A DNA stretch of 64,000 nucleotides from Ulota crispa (taxonomy: Eukaryota; Streptophyta; Bryopsida; Orthotrichales; Orthotrichaceae). Each line of letters opens with the position of its first letter. Within the stretch, counting starts at the first letter, position 1. Below the pieces are notes generated by a model. It saw nothing but the letters and a program-made list of their open reading frames with translations, had not been told where the DNA came from and did no database searches. The stretch covers positions 8,060,817 to 8,124,816 of the forward strand of contig OY987249.1 in NCBI GenBank assembly GCA_963920765.1. Reading direction: 5' to 3'. This document shows positions 33,919 through 45,521 of this stretch, piece after piece. Made by a program: the position numbers and the translations under genes.

Positions 33919-36900
33919 TCATGAAGGCCTCAATTTATTCGTGTAAGCGAGGAATCCTGTTAAGCGTGGGGCTGTGCGGACTCGTTCCGAACGTCGCACA
34001 GACGCTTCTTCAACTGCATACTTTTGTGCCAATTCTTTAGATCTCTTCTGCAATGCATTGCTTTATTACCACAGCCAAAAAAGTTACGTCAGTTATTCCC
34101 CAAACAATCACAAACAAACTCAAGAAACGGTGATTTATATCACTATAAGAAACCCATGTTTTTTTGTGACGGATTTTTTTGGACATCCACTAGTTTTTAT
34201 GTTAACAATGACATCACAAATAACATTAGGATGTTTGTTTTAACATCAAACAAGTGGACGCCCAAAAAAATCCGTGAAAAAAAACGCAAGTTTATTGTAG
34301 TATAAGATTGTATATTTTCGATGAGATTACTTCAAACCACAAACAAAACTGGATATGGAAGACAATGGACTACATGACAATTCATGATTCTAGAAACCAC
34401 CTTTTGAATAATTACTGATTCTAAAGGAAAAGTTTGTTTTTGCCAACTACCTTATTTTGACTTGATACTTCTCCAACTGCTTGTGCAATGCCCTCTCCCT
34501 TATCCCTTTCACGTTCAAGGAACTGATCAACGCATCAAGCTGCATAAAAAAACAATCATTCAGATTGAGGGAATAATTGTTGGTGAGAAGCAAACTTTGG
34601 ACGGATCTAATGCTCTGCGCTGCAAATCAGTATTCAACAATTGACATGACCACCTAAGAGAAAGAGTTACCTCTTCTTTCGCAGCGTAGTAGCCCCATCG
34701 TGAGGAATCGTCGCTCTCCACAAACACCCGACCCTCTCTGTTGAAAAACCAGAAGCGATTGTGGAAGCGATCCTTCCCAAGCGGCGTTGTGAGAACGATC
34801 AGCTTATCCGTTTCTCGCTCCAACTGTTCATGCTGCAGTAGATTATGTAGAATACAAGCTTAGCATCAGAAAATATTCTACGTTCGTTACTAAAAATGCT
34901 AAGGGAAAATTTCATGGACACCCCTGAAGTTTGCAATATTTTCATAGATACCCATGCTTTCTCTCAAATACCCTTGGACCAAAAAATTCAGGCGTTTGTT
35001 TTGTTATGCATGTCACTTCCTTCTCTCTTTGTACGCACATAACTACTTTTTTGTTGTGCGTGCGCACAAAGGGAGAAGGGAAGTGGCGTGCACAACAAAA
35101 TAAACGCCTAAAAAATTTGGGCCAAGGGTATTTTGTGATATTTCTGAAAAAGCAGGGGTATCTACGAAATATTGCAAACTTCAGGGGTATCCATGAAATT
35201 TTCCCAAACGCTAATTGGTATTGGCGAAACCTCGGGGATCAGTACAATGGTAGTTGTTTTTCCAGGAAAACTAGGACGCCCACCTTCCTCTGTCGTTCAT
35301 ACACTTTTTGCTCTTGCAATTTGCGCCCTGCCAAGGCCTCAGCCTGCTCTTTCCTCTTCTCCTGCAACTTCTTCTGTTCTTCAGCTCTCTGACGTTCTCG
35401 CTCCTGTTCCTCGGCAAGCTTCTTCTCCACCTTCTTCCTAAGTAACTCTTTTCTTGAACGACTGACCGATACAGGCTCCACTTCTTCTTGTTTCCTGTCA
35501 ATTTAAAACCACCAGTTACATATTCACTTGCATTACTCAACAACCGAGCTACACACAAAGCAGTGTTCATATCTGCAAAATCAAAGGACTGGAAGAAAAT
35601 CAAGTAGATTTCAACAGCAGATAAAGAAACCCAAAAAACACAGGGTGGTATCCAAGATATGCTGGGAAAAACCTCAAGCTGAAACAAGTTCGAAAGAATG
35701 CTATCAGAACCATGGTCAGCTACACGATTGCCAAAGACTAGCAGAAAAAATCTCATCTAAAAGCTAAGAAATTCCTCTATCTCAAAACATGGGCCGAGCA
35801 AAGAACTTGTATACCTGCCGTGAAACAAGATTAGAATGAAAGCAAATACCACGGACACCATAAGCAAATCATAAGTATCGCATCTCAGCTGTACAGTACC
35901 CAGGAAAAGCACGACCATGAAGTAAAATACTTTTTCATTTCTCATTCTGTTCGGTCTGAAGTAAGAAAAGACACTCACCCTGAAACTCCATTATTGACAG
36001 GTGAATGACTCCCAAATGAGTTGCGCTTGCCCTTGACTGTCCATCCTGTCGGGTGAATGTCTTCAGTCATACTTGGTGGATCCTCTACATCCTCATCGTC
36101 GCCATCCTCTGCAGCCAAATGAAGATGATAGTGAGGCCCACGACGAGCTCAAAGATCACGGGAGCCACACTGTGGACCGGCAAAGGAAACAAACAAGTCC
36201 ACCAATTCAAAAATCATCATCCAATTTTTGAAAACATATATATTCTTCCTGCACCTCGCTCTCCGTTCCCTGAACTATCTCCACCTTGATCGCCATCCTG
36301 GATACCTCTGCCGTTTGCTTGGCTTGACCGTTGCTGTTTCATGAGTTCCCTTTCTTCTTTTCTCCGTTTAACCTCTTCGGCCTCCATCTCTCTCTTTTGG
36401 GAAACGATTTGTTGCAAGTCCCCAATATTGTCATCAATCTGATTCCTGATAGTGGCGGAATTGAGACAGTCGTTGACCAACGTCCGCAGGATGTTCACCT
36501 TGTCGAGAATCTTCACTTGCTTAAAGTAACCCTGTCGAATCATGGAAATCACATTACTCGTCACATCTGTTTGGCTTGGCAACTCCAAGAAGTCGCAGAG
36601 GTCGTCCTTCCAGTTGGTCATGGTGACCTCGGTTCGTTTCTTTCTCTTGTGCTGAAACTCGTCTTTCAGGACAGGGTCGGACAAAGCTGCTCGGAGCAAA
36701 GAATGAGTCATTTCTACCAACAGTGGAGCGTCCCCTTCCTTGTAGTCAAGAGATTTTTCAAAATCCTCCAGTGCAAAGGGTGAGAGCAGGAGAGCCTTGC
36801 CGAACAAGCAGCAAAAATCCCAGACCATCAACACGTCACCAGCGCACTCAACAGGCACAGCAAAGTCGGTTGCTGCGACCGGCCGGTCGGACAGGAGAGG

Positions 36901-39113
36901 ATCACTCGATGATGGCTTGACATGAGTGTCCTCGATCGGATAACGAATGGGTTGTGGTATAACTGCACATGTCGATAAAGTTTAAAAGGTTACGAGCTAT
37001 ACCGAGAATGACTGACATTGTTGCAATCAAACAACAAATAATCTGTTCACTAATAAATTTAAGGGAAAATTTCATGGATACCCCTAGAGTTTGCAATATT
37101 TTCATAGATATCCCTGCTTTTTCAGAAATATCACATATACCCTTGGACCAAAACTTTTAGGCGTTTGTTTTGTTGTGCATGCCACTTCCCTTCTTCCTTT
37201 GTGTGCACGCATAACAAGAGAGAAGTAGTGTGCACACAAAGGAAGAAGGAAGTGACATGCATAACAAAACAAACGCCTAAATTTTTTTGGGTCAAGGGTA
37301 TTTGTGATATTTCTGAAAAAGCAGGGGTATCTATGAAAATATTGCAAACTTCAAGGGTATCCATGAAATTTTCCCTAAATTTAATTAGCCTGCTTCGGAA
37401 GCTCATTGAAAAAGCAGGATTCCCAATCCAGACTCTGTTATCTGGGGGTTTGAACCTCCGCAAAGACATGCATCACTTTACCGACAGGGTTTCACAGTGA
37501 TCTGAGATATCTGATTCATAGGACTCATTCACTTTGTAACAAACAATACGACAAAAATTTGATAAGAACTAAAAATCCAGGGGGGCTACTTTTGAGGAGA
37601 GAACAAACCTCTTTCCACATGTTGCCGTTTGCCATCGCTCTTTTTCCTAACTCCGCTGGCCTCGCTTCTCTTTCTCTTTCTGACCACTTGTACTCCATTT
37701 TGCACTTCCGCGGCCTACATGGAAAAGTCGATGCACAATGTCAACGGAAACTTATTCAGCTCATCTAAACTAAGCCCTAACTATTATGTGTCCAGTCAGA
37801 TAGAACCATCATCAACGAAGGAAAACAACACTTGTAGACAATGAGCCCACATTGGATTGGCTCAAGATGCTAATCTCATAAAGCAGATGAACCACGGATG
37901 AAAAACGAAACGAGGTACCTTGAAAGCAACATATGAATTTCAAACATGACACAAAGAATACTTGAAAATTAATAGTGAAGCACACTTACTTCAACCCTCG
38001 CGTCAACTTTTTTCCCGGATGAACTTCGCCTTGCCTCCCTTTCAGCAGTACCGGTAACTTTCGGTCGTTCAGGAGCCTGAATTGGAATCTTGTACTTCCG
38101 AGCAAGCTTGTCGTGCACAACCCAGGCTGAATTCCGAGCAGGACCTGAAGAGGACGTCTCTCGAATGAACGCCTTGAGAAGAGCTCGTGAAAACGGCAAT
38201 TTCTTGCGCCGCAAATTCTCCGCCAGAACTGTCTGCGAAGTACCCATCTTCTTCCCTTCTTCGTCCAACCAAGCAACCTCATATAAAGGGCTTTCGTCTT
38301 CCTCTTGCTCAAAAACTTTCAATATCCTACATGTACCTAATGTTTCATCTCGCACGCCCGTGATCTCCTCTCCTGGTACATACCTCTCCTTAAACACCTT
38401 GTACACTCTGTCCACCAGCTCATCAATACGCAAAGGACCTGAAAACAACAACGAAACAATCGTAAACCTTACAATGCATGTTTAAAATCCAAAACATTGT
38501 ATTCAAGTAAAGCTCATAAAACCGAAAAAGAAACGTAACCACCACCACCTCATTCAAAGATTCCACATCATCGAAAAAAAAATACGTACTCAGTTGAACC
38601 ATATGCAAAACAGGTCCCATAAACTCCTTCGGGAACGACTGCACTTTCTCCGTCGCCTTGCGCTCCGAAACCAACGCCTCCTCGTAGGTCAAATTCGTCT
38701 TCCCCGAAACTTTGCACGTCCACACTCGCCGCCGGTAAAATTTCATGCAACTCAAATACTCTCTACAGCGCACCCCGGTCAAGGCAAAAAATATACACAC
38801 AAAAACTCAATCAACAGCAACTACAAAATCCATGAAGAGCGAAACAAACAAATCAACAACAACAACAAAAAAAGGCACAGCACAGCAAACGTTAAATATT
38901 CAAGAACGCGATCGAGCAAACATGCAATCAAAAAATAACACACACATAGCCAACGGTTAATGGAAAAAAGCACCGCAACCGAAACGAGGATAAAGGATAC
39001 GTGTAATCGCGAAAGACTTCCTTGGTGAATCGCACTTGAAACACGTCCTCATCCGGCAACAAGTCCTTGGGCGGTTTCCGGAGCGCATACGGCTTGCGCT
39101 TGAACCACGGCAT
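33919..39113 (-). CDS. DDT-WAC-WHIM chromatin-remodelling subunit
   Basis: Nuclear partner of ISWI-type remodellers, in the plant DDT-WAC class (relative of animal ACF1/BAZ1). Ten minus-strand exons: 39113-39001, 38762-38590, 38438-37990, 37714-37609, 36962-36255, 36108-35979, 35494-35284, 34832-34671, 34539-34451 and 34060-33919, giving 760 residues. In order: N-terminal WAC domain (MPWFKRKPYALRKPPKDLLP, VRFTKEVFRDY, YRRRVWTCKVSGKTNLTYEE, FMGPVLHMVQLS); a basic NLS-like stretch (VRKRKRSEASGVRKK) in exon 4; a DDT domain near 315-372 (VECAGDVLMVWDFC); an acidic segment (EDGDDEDVED); a long Glu/Arg coiled coil (KLAEEQERERQRAEEQKK); a WHIM motif (LGKDRFHNRFWFFNREGRVF, RWGYYAAKEE); and a C-terminal RRSERVRTAP segment. 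All phases close. The exon 10 acceptor (AATAAAG|C) is the least certain. Introns carry a CACTA MITE and two foldback MITEs. Confidence 0.93.
34141..34302. mobile_element. CACTA-type MITE in a DDT-WAC gene intron
   Basis: A palindromic element in the last intron. It begins CACTATAAGAAACC and ends GTTTATTGTAGTA; the arms also pair through GACGGATTTTTTTGG and CCAAAAAAATCCGT. The ends match the CACTA..TAGTG superfamily terminus with one decayed base. A 3-bp target duplication is not clear (TAT/TAA). Confidence 0.7.
34903..35205. mobile_element. Foldback MITE (MULE-like) in a DDT-WAC gene intron
   Basis: 303 bp, nearly palindromic. GGGAAAATTTCATGGACACC at the left and GGTATCCATGAAATTTTCCC at the right. 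Flanked by AAATGCTAA (34894-34902) and AAACGCTAA (35206-35214), a 9-bp target duplication with one mismatch. It sits between exons 7 and 8. Confidence 0.9.
37063..37375. mobile_element. Foldback MITE (MULE-like) with perfect 9-bp TSD
   Basis: 313 bp in the intron between exons 4 and 5 of the DDT-WAC gene. Ends GGGAAAATTTCATGGATACC and GGTATCCATGAAATTTTCCC. Flanked by TAAATTTAA on both sides (37054-37062 and 37376-37384). This is the best-preserved family member and fixes the insertion type as Mutator-like. Confidence 0.95.
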
Positions 39114-39675
39114 TCTGAAACCCCAGGAGCTCCCGCTTTGAACACAATGCCGCACACCACAATCAATCAATCAATCAAGCACTGCCAATGCAATTCAAAA
39201 AGCTCCCGCGCCCGCCACTCCGCAATCACATCGCTCCCGTCCCGTCCCGCTCTGTTTTTGAGATTTAGGTCTGCCAAACCCTTGCGCTGTCGCTGTCTCT
39301 CTGTTTAGTTCCCGCCCTTGCTCGACTTCGGATTTTGTTTCCAATTCGGGCCTGTGCATTCGAAGCGTGTAGAAAAAAAAGCAGAGAGCGTGTGGTTGTG
39401 GAGATGGGAGTGATCGTGCGTGTGAGAGGAGGAAGGGGAGAGCTCGTGAGAGTGGAGACGTGTGAAAGGCGAGGGCGCTGCGATGGCGGTGGTGGTGGTG
39501 GCGTTGAGGCTGGTGTCGCGTCGCTCGCCTTCGCAGAGTCCGTCGCGCTTGCGCGGCCACCAGGGCCGGACTGGTTTTCTACTGCTAGTGCGTGGGATGG
39601 CCTGATTTTGCTCCATGCCCGACGAACGATCTCCTACTTCCGTCCACAAAAATACTTCCTCGTCCAGTTTTCTAC
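39114..39675 (-). promoter_or_regulatory. GC-rich upstream region of the DDT-WAC gene
   Basis: Base composition rises sharply, with GC-rich tracts at 39200-39620, directly upstream of the minus-strand start codon; this is probably the 5' UTR and promoter. Long open frames on both strands here are low-complexity (poly-Gly, Arg/His-rich) and not credible genes. Confidence 0.5.
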
Positions 39676-39678
39676 TGA

Positions 39679-40294
39679 ACGTTTAACCCCTGAGCGCCCA
39701 GGCCATTTTCACTCAAATCCATACCCTTCTGTACTTAGTCCAATAAAAGTATTACCTAAGTATAGTCAAATAGCTTGAATTTTGTTTGAGTGGTAGTAGA
39801 CATACACTTGGAGGTACATGCAAAAGTACAAGTCCTTTGATTTTAAACATGGACATTTTTCAAAACCAAGAGACCATATTTTGGCCCCTTGGGCACTTAG
39901 GGGTAAACCCCTAAATGACTGAGGCACCAAATTTTGGTGGTTTTTCCACTAAGGTAGGAGCACCCATAAGCGTCAATATAAGGGTTTTGAACATGATGAA
40001 TATCAATAAATAGCTAGCAAATTATAGGATCCTATTAGGAACAGAAAAATAATGAGTTTGCAATTTTGAATGTATTATTTGGATACTGTGAGAATAAGTC
40101 GTTCATTTTTATAGAGCAAACTACCATTGCACCCATAACCAACACTAAGATTTCATGTTCACATTGTTGTACATCCTTGTAATCGTATCTATTTACTTCC
40201 AAAGATTTTCCAAGATTTCAAAGCTAACAATTATGGGGACAGAGTTGCTTATGGGTGCTCCTACCTTAGAATTTGGTGCCTCAGGCATTCAAGG
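39679..40294. mobile_element. Two abutting TTAACCCC-type elements, one split by a MITE
   Basis: The first runs from TTTAACCCCTGAGCGCCCAGG (39679) to CTTGGGCACTTAGGGGTAAA (about 39906). The second starts AAACCCCTAAATGACTGAGG and its right end TTGGTGCCTCAGGCATTC lies after the MITE copy at 39950-40268: GAGGCACCAAATT before the MITE is complementary to AATTTGGTGCCTC after it. Non-coding. Confidence 0.7.
39950..40268. mobile_element. TAAGGTAG-type MITE, copy 4 (nested)
   Basis: TAAGGTAGGAGCACCCATAAG at the left and CTTATGGGTGCTCCTACCTTA at the right; 319 bp; interior as in the other copies. Inserted near the centre of a short palindromic element. Confidence 0.9.
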
Positions 40295-40445
40295 CACTAC
40301 AAGGGAAACTATCCAAAATGACAAAAATATGTCCAAATCAAAGTGGCAAAATCTACAGAAATTGTTCAATTTGACAATTTTTTTGTCATTTTGGACACAT
40401 TTGGTCAATTTGGACATGTCAATTAGGACACAATTTCTTGTAGTG
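40295..40445. mobile_element. CACTA-type MITE with 3-bp TSD
   Basis: 151 bp; ends CACTACAAGGGAAA and TTTCTTGTAGTG; flanked by AGG on both sides (40292-40294 and 40446-40448), the 3-bp duplication expected for CACTA elements. The arms pair through AAATTGTTCAATTTGACA-type sequence in the middle. Confidence 0.9.
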
Positions 40446-40452
40446 AGGGTAA

Positions 40453-40590
40453 AGAGAAATTTCATGGATACCCTTGAAGTTTGCAATATTTATATAGATA
40501 CCCTTGAAGTTTGCAATGTTTACTTAGATATCCTTGAAGTTTCCAATATTTAAATAGATATCCCTCAAGTTTGCAATATTTACATAGATC
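40453..40590. repeat. Amplified end of the foldback MITE family
   Basis: Starts like the foldback MITE (AAATTTCATGGATACC) but then repeats the unit GATACCCTTGAAGTTTGCAATATTTACATA about four times. The inverted partner end is missing here; related sequence continues at 41030-41361. Confidence 0.75.
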
Positions 40591-41029
40591 TATACCTTAA
40601 ATTAGGCTGTTTGGATATTTGGATGTTTGTTTGTTTGGATTAATGTTTGTCACATTGAGATCTCTTGGACCGTGTGTCCTCCGGTGGCGTGATTTGTACC
40701 GTTGGAAAGCTCTCAACAAGGAGGAGTGCACAAACTTGGTTTTGTGGCATTTGGGCTTACTATGAGAAAGCTATTGAATTTCCAAGTTTTATATGGATTA
40801 AAAATTTAGAGAATTATTGAAGGCCAAAAGACAAGTTCTATGTAAAAATAGGGTAGAGTACAAGTTTAACTAGAGTAAAATTTGGATGTCCACTTAATAA
40901 TAAAGTAGAGGACAAGTTTCATTGAAGTAAAGTACAAGTTTAACTACGGGTGGCATGAGGAGATGGCATGGGAGGCATGGAGAGGCTTAAGGGGGTGAAA
41001 ATTGGACCAACAGCACACGGGCCACACTA

Positions 41030-41361
41030 TATCCTTGAAGTTTGCAATATTTACATAGATACCCTTGAAGTTTGCAATATTTACATAGATGCCTTTACAT
41101 TTTCAGAAATTACACAAATACCCTTGGACCAAAATTTTCAGACATTTGATTTGTTGTGCATACCACTTCCCTTCTTCCTTTGTGCGCATGTTGCTTCTTT
41201 TTTGTTTCATTACATTCCCTTCTTCAACATTGATAAAGAAGGAAGTACAAACACAACAAATCAAATGCCTAAAAATTATGGTTCAAGGGTATTTATGTAA
41301 TTTCTGAAAAAGCACGGGGTATCTCTATTGCAAATTTTAGAGGTGTCCATGAAATTTTCCC
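41030..41361. mobile_element. Foldback MITE (MULE-like), degraded left end
   Basis: Family phrases TTTGCAATATTTACATAGAT, ACACAAATACCCTTGGACCAAAA and the right end GTGTCCATGAAATTTTCCC are present. The left end starts with the amplified CCTTGAAGTTTGC unit and lacks the GGGAAAATTTC terminus. Confidence 0.75.
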
Positions 41362-42500
41362 AATGTTTAAACCAAAGTGCGTTCTCTCGTCGTAATTCCC
41401 CCCTTGCATGCGACGAACGGCACCAAAAATGTGACTTCTCGTCATAGCTGCCTCTGCTTAGCGAAAAAACATTTTCCTGCTTCCGTTTTGATGGAGAGTT
41501 CTCGGTGATGTACCTTTTTTTTGTTTTTTTACTACGTTTGGATGTTTATGTCGACGAGACGTTATATTGTTTTCGTCCTTAGTGCAGGTTCTCGTCAAGT
41601 TGAGGAGACGATGGCCGGGTTCGTTTGGGGTGTATGTGCTTCTGGCAGAGTGTGGCTCGAGAAAGGAAAATTTATTGATCCTTTGCTTGCGACTAATCTC
41701 CCGCCATTGTTTTGTTAGTGACGATCGCTCTGTTTCTAGTTAAGTCGTTTTTCATTTGTTGGTGGGGGTTTGTTGGTGCATGGAAGGGAACGGGGAACGG
41801 AGAACGAGAGAGCATATGTAAACATGCAAATTTCTTTGAAAATTTTGAGTACTTTTCCAGTTCAATTCTTTTAATTTAAATATTAGTTTCAGTACCCATT
41901 GTATCAACGGAGCCCACATGAATATCTTCACAATAAACAAGTAAACCCTAGTCAACAATCAAGGTTTTAAAAAGCATTCAAGAAATAAGCACATCAACTT
42001 CAAGAGGAGGTAGCAAAGCAACTGCTTGGCTTGCATCTCACATAAAATGGGCCTCCTCCTCCTTATTGAATTTCAATGCATGAAACATTCTCAAAATAGT
42101 AAATTATTGGACGTGACCCCTTTTACATTCTCTTTTAGCCAATGAGAGTGAGCAGCTCCATGACTTATGTAGTGGTTAATAATAAAGTATAACTGGTCAC
42201 CAGAAGTTACATCGCAACATTTTCTCTCAACCAATTAGATTCAACCTCTTTATTGAACATTAACAATAGATCACTAGAAGTTGCACCACAACACTCTCTT
42301 AGCTAATTAGAATGAGCAGCTCAAAAAGATGTGTTTTTTTATATACAAAATATTTGGAAGACTACAACTCTAAGAAAGACCAATCTATTTACTAGAATAG
42401 AATATTTGAATTAGTGTAATGGTATCAAAATAATAAGATCAATATCAAATTGAAAGATATATCAATGTTAGGTTCCAAATTTTTAACTTTTAATTGACGA
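41362..42500. other. Gene-free DNA
   Basis: Short open frames only. The stretch 41390-41740 is less AT-rich (CTCGTCG motifs) but gives no recognisable exon. Near 42200-42310 there are imperfect repeats of ACCAGAAGTTRCATCGCAACA-type phrases. Confidence 0.5.
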
Positions 42501-42504
42501 ACTT

Positions 42505-43440
42505 TAACCCCTAAAGGACTAAGCCTCTTTTTTTTTTTGTAAAAGTCACTAAAAATGCCATTTTTGGAGTAATGAGTAGAAAAGTAGGAATTTAAAATAA
42601 ATAAATAAATCTAGCCATTGGATCTTGCTACAGACTAATAGAGGAACTTGTGGAAAAAAATCAGGTTAATCAAGATGGAGAGGAGTGAGATATTTACATG
42701 TAAAGTGAAGAAAAAAGTTTATTTCCCTACTGCCCAAAATTTTAGAAGCTTATGACCACTCATATATCAAAAAAATTGCTCTACTCAAAGTTGAGGTTTA
42801 TTGTTTCCATGTAGAAGATCAAGTTAGGTATATGTGGGAGAATTTTCAAATCAATTGGAACTATACAACACATGGGAAAAAAATAGTAAGTAAAAAGAAG
42901 TAAAGAATGAGTCAAAACACTAAACTATTAAGAATTTAATTATCAAAATGAAAAACGCAAATCCCAATGGTTATAATGTTGTGATAAACAATTTACTTCC
43001 TTTGGTTTAATTTTTTTCCAAAATAATGAAAATTGAGTAAAATAAATGATTTCAAAGTTTATTTTAGAGTAGAGAATCTATAATTGCTAGTAAACAAAAA
43101 CTCCTCATAACTTTCATCATTGATTGAAATTGAATGATTCAAAGCATCTCACATATAAAAAAAATCTAAAGAACCAATATTAAAATTTTATTTGAAAAAA
43201 ATGCAATTTTTAAAAAAATTTTTGGGCTACCCGGACGGGCAGTCTTTCCCAAATTTTCATAAATTCATGCATAACTTCTTCATCAAATGTTGGAATGAAG
43301 AAAAACTTAGATGCTCACTTAGATCTTTGAATTGCCCACCTACAGTAAAAGTTTCAAAAAATCACACAAAGTGGTTTAACCATAGGTACATGCCCAAAAT
43401 CCATTTGCCCCCCAAAGAGACAAACAGTTCTTTATGGGTA
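42505..43440. mobile_element. TTAACCCC superfamily relative
   Basis: Begins TTTAACCCCTAAAGGACTAAG. The right side, ACATGCCCAAAATCCATTTG followed by CCCCCCAAAGAGACAA and TTCTTTATGGGTA, matches the inverted P-arm terminus of the nested element at 23.7 kb. The terminus is eroded. Non-coding. Confidence 0.55.
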
Positions 43441-43671
43441 GATAATGTTACACTGCGTTGAGTTCTAAAGGCTATGATGAAATTGACCATTTTAAAATCA
43501 CAATTATCCAAGTGAACTTAGCTTTGACATATGAAAAGAGTCTTGAGAATTCTTACATCACTTCCATAAGTACTAGTGTGGCCTTGTGGCATTGGCCTAG
43601 TTTTCACCCCTCTCATGCTCCCCATGCCATCTTCTCACGCTACCTGTTGTTAAACTTGCACTATATATCAC

Positions 43672-44324
43672 TTAACCCCTAAATGCCCAAGCCCTATTTG
43701 AGATTCTTGGAATTTTTGTGAAAGTGAACAATCAACCAATCTTTTCATAAATTTCATGACGTTTTTTTCAATTGAAACCATACAAATTAAAACTTCACAT
43801 GTTAGAGATTCCATGAGAAAAAATAACACAACACTATCACTTATAGTTTGGAAGATTATAATGTTTGTACATGAGGGTGTTAAAACTGCAAAAGTGACTT
43901 GAAGTCTTCTAATCCTCATTCCACTTGTCAAATTTAAAAAATTGAACACCAAAAAAACACAAGGTTTAATGTCATTACATGTTTAACTCTAATCAATTTA
44001 TGGCTATCAAAATCTACTCCTACATTTTTTTAAAATAGATTTCTAATGTGATTTTTTCTCCAAGCTCTAGGTTATTTGAGGCTCATTTTCAAGATTTTCC
44101 AACACTAAAAAACTCAAGATTGTTGTGGATACCCTTGTACAAAATCTTAAGTAGAAAAATCATCAACTTTCATTTTCAAAATTAGATTTTTGATGTTGAA
44201 AATAGACTTCAAAACAAACTTAGATTGTAAAAAAAATATTGAAAATAGCGATTTGATAAGGTTTTACTTATCTTCAAAGTTTTATAGAGACCCCTATCTT
44301 GTCGCTTAGGCATTTAGGGGTTAA
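43672..44324. mobile_element. TTAACCCC-ended TIR element
   Basis: 653 bp; ends TTAACCCCTAAATGCCCAAGC and GCTTAGGCATTTAGGGGTTAA. It shares interior phrases with 9508-10474 and 31877-32515, and its size matches the 9.5-kb copy after the nested MITE is removed. Confidence 0.8.
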
Positions 44325-44628
44325 GCTTGTACTCTACCTTTTATTTAAGTGGACATTCAAATTATACTTTAATTGAACTCAAACTCTGTCCTATTTTTGC
44401 AAAGAACTTATCTTTGGCAAGGTCTTTGGCTAATCATTAATTTTTCAAATTTTAAATCCAGAAAAAACTTTGAAATTCAATAATTTTCTCACCAGAGGCC
44501 CAAATGTTACAAAACCAAGCTTGTACACTCCCCTTGCCAAGAGCTTTCTAAAGATACCAAGCATGCAACAAGGGGACACACGGTCCGAGGAATCTCAATG
44601 TGACAAACATCCAAACAAACCTCTCGTA

Positions 44629-45521
44629 GATCACTATTTGTAGGTTAGATACCCATTGTGAGGCAATGAGGTATTTTTTAGGGGGCTATTTACCTCTTAT
44701 GTAGAAAGAGAAAAAAAATCTATAATTACATAATTTGGTAAAATGACCTATATTAGATCACTCTATAATTACTTACAAAACTTAAGGGATTCCATTTTTT
44801 CCCTCTCTATTTTCTTTGTGAAAAAAATGAATTGTTAAACAAAGTGACATCAAAAGGTTTTGGGTATGAGGTACAAAAAATGCATGTGAATATTTGATGG
44901 TTGGAATTTAATATTGTAAGAAAATTAATTTTCTTTCGTACACCTTTTTTTTTTGTTAAGAGATTTTGGTTGGTGCTTGGATTGGTGTTAGATTTTGCAT
45001 TTTTTTCATAATTTGTTTATTTTGTTTGGATTTCAATTATGACACTTTTGTTTACATAAAAATTTGATATTTATTTCACTTTTGATTTTATTTTGTTAGA
45101 CAGTTTTCTTTAGCTTAATTTTATATTTGATTTTGACACCATATTTTTTTGCTGTGATATAGGTTATGACACTTTGGTTGGTTTTAAATTTTGAGGTTTT
45201 TTACTTCCTATTATTTTTTCTAAGTCACCTTTGCTTTGACTTTTCATTCAATACAACATAACCCAACAAATATCCAACGGCATTTACAGATCCATACTAG
45301 ATACAATCTTGTGCATAGGATAAGCCCAAATCTTATGCCCTATATTAGTTGTAAAATATCAATGCCTTAAATTTGAAATGAACATATATTATTTATATTG
45401 GATGTAGCACTTTAAATGTTCTCTTCTTTAATTGTAAATTTGTTACAATTTTAATCTCAAATGAATAAAATCTTTGTTATATTATAGTGCACATCAATTA
45501 TAAAATGTCCTAAGTGATCCA
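44629..45521 (+). repeat. 0.9-kb direct repeat, copy 1
   Basis: Shares GGTTTTGGGTATGAGGTACAAA, GGTGCTTGGATTGGTGTTAG and ATACAACATAACCCAACAAA with 47353-48584. It begins near GATCACT and ends near AAGTGATCC, so each copy may itself be a short-TIR element. It lacks the Stowaway insert found in copy 2. No LTR-type TG..CA ends or retroelement genes are seen between the copies. Confidence 0.7.

Noticed and set aside
36331-36783. Plus-strand 150-codon frame
   Set aside because: Antisense shadow of the DDT domain exon (36255-36962), whose minus-strand product is clearly recognisable and splices in phase.
37430-37470. tRNA-like sequence with GGTTTGAACCTCC
   Set aside because: Only a TpsiC-like arm is present; no matching acceptor, D or anticodon arms upstream. 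It lies in a DDT-WAC gene intron.
39335-39778. Plus-strand 147-codon frame in GC-rich DNA upstream of the DDT-WAC gene
   Set aside because: Contains a poly-Gly tract, runs into a TTAACCCC transposon at its 3' end and matches no family; better explained as promoter/5' UTR.
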